Shown here in pieces: positions 63,754 through 64,000 of a DNA stretch of 64,000 bases. The stretch spans positions 142,769 to 206,768 of the forward strand of contig CALMED010000007.1 in assembly GCA_937862815.1 (NCBI GenBank), in the 5' to 3' direction. The notes beneath the pieces were generated by a model. It did no database searches. It saw only the letters and a program-made list of their open reading frames with translations, and was not told the DNA's origin. The stretch's first letter is position 1, and each line of letters starts with the position of its first letter. The DNA is from an uncultured Chitinophagaceae bacterium (GTDB taxonomy: Bacteria; Bacteroidota; Bacteroidia; Chitinophagales; Chitinophagaceae). The position numbers and the translations under genes were made by a program.

Positions 63754-64000
63754 GCAGCATTGCGGGAAGCGCAGCGAAGGACCCCTTGCTACGGAGCTCG
63801 ATTTCTCTTTTTAAATATTCTTAATTCTGCTCACCTGGTGGGGTGCTTCGCTTCCGCTCAGCATGACGTTACTTTTTTTTTATTTTTCCCACCTGATGTC
63901 ACTCCACCGAACTACGGCCGGAGCCTGCGCTCCAACCTTAACGTCATCCTGAGGGCTCTGCCCGAAGGATCTTTTGCTACGAAGAGGTTGCTGCTTCTAA
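63754..64000 (-). repeat. Dispersed intergenic repeats, copies E and F
   Basis: Unit E (63754-63870) carries the elements in reverse order (GCTCACCTGGTGGGGTGCTTCGCTTCCGCTCAGCATGACGTT). Unit F starts with AACGTCATCCTGAGGGCTCT at 63940 and runs off the window; it is nearly the reverse complement of 61634-61694, so inverted copies flank guaB. No gene in 63644-64000. Confidence 0.8.

Overview
The window is a chromosomal stretch of a Bacteroidota bacterium, most likely from the Chitinophagaceae or a close relative. The signs are a NADH dehydrogenase operon with a short NuoG, an ExbB-ExbD-ExbD-TonB set, several type IX secretion (T9SS) cargo proteins with gliding-motility or Por-type C-termini, a PorP/SprF protein, SIR2-HerA and GxxExxY genes, and TAnnTTTG promoter boxes lying close to start codons. 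Taxonomy is inferred from gene content only.

Layout. 1-2004: end of a PstS-like binding protein and a TPR protein. 2115-16687: a complete 14-subunit nuo operon (A-N, separate C and D) interrupted by an NlpE-like lipoprotein plus a small membrane protein (between nuoE and nuoF) and by a GxxExxY nuclease gene with one frameshift, framed by terminal inverted repeats (between nuoF and nuoG). 16744-25510: ABC permease, secreted zinc protease (minus strand), exbB-exbD-exbD-tonB, mnmE. 25538-34634: a giant PKD-repeat T9SS protein (minus), a Crp/Fnr regulator and a secreted reprolysin-like protease. 35011-39542 (minus): a caspase-like protease, a small exported protein, a CHASE2 sensor without output domain and a FecR-like exported protein. 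39756-48113: glycosyltransferase, recG, and a SprB-like T9SS cargo protein followed by its PorP/SprF partner.

48114-58560 is an accessory island with visibly more AT-rich sequence: universal stress protein and K+/H+ antiporter, a graveyard of three gene fragments (one is the 3' end of porP again), an IS3-type element, a CPBP protease with a multiply broken lipoprotein hydrolase, and a three-gene SIR2-HerA defence operon. The last two modules lie between palindromic elements that resemble attC recombination sites, as in a cassette array read from the minus strand. 58562-64000 returns to core genes (alpha/beta hydrolase, lnt, guaB) with dispersed repeats between them.

Most likely new biology: (i) the attC-like cassette array carrying SIR2-HerA plus an unassigned third gene; (ii) the inverted-repeat-bounded GxxExxY element inside the nuo operon; (iii) the exported caspase / CHASE2 / FecR-like locus; (iv) an AAATC-type repeat expanded in frame inside lnt. 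Two genes look frameshifted by one missing A in an A-run, so sequencing error must be excluded before calling them dead.
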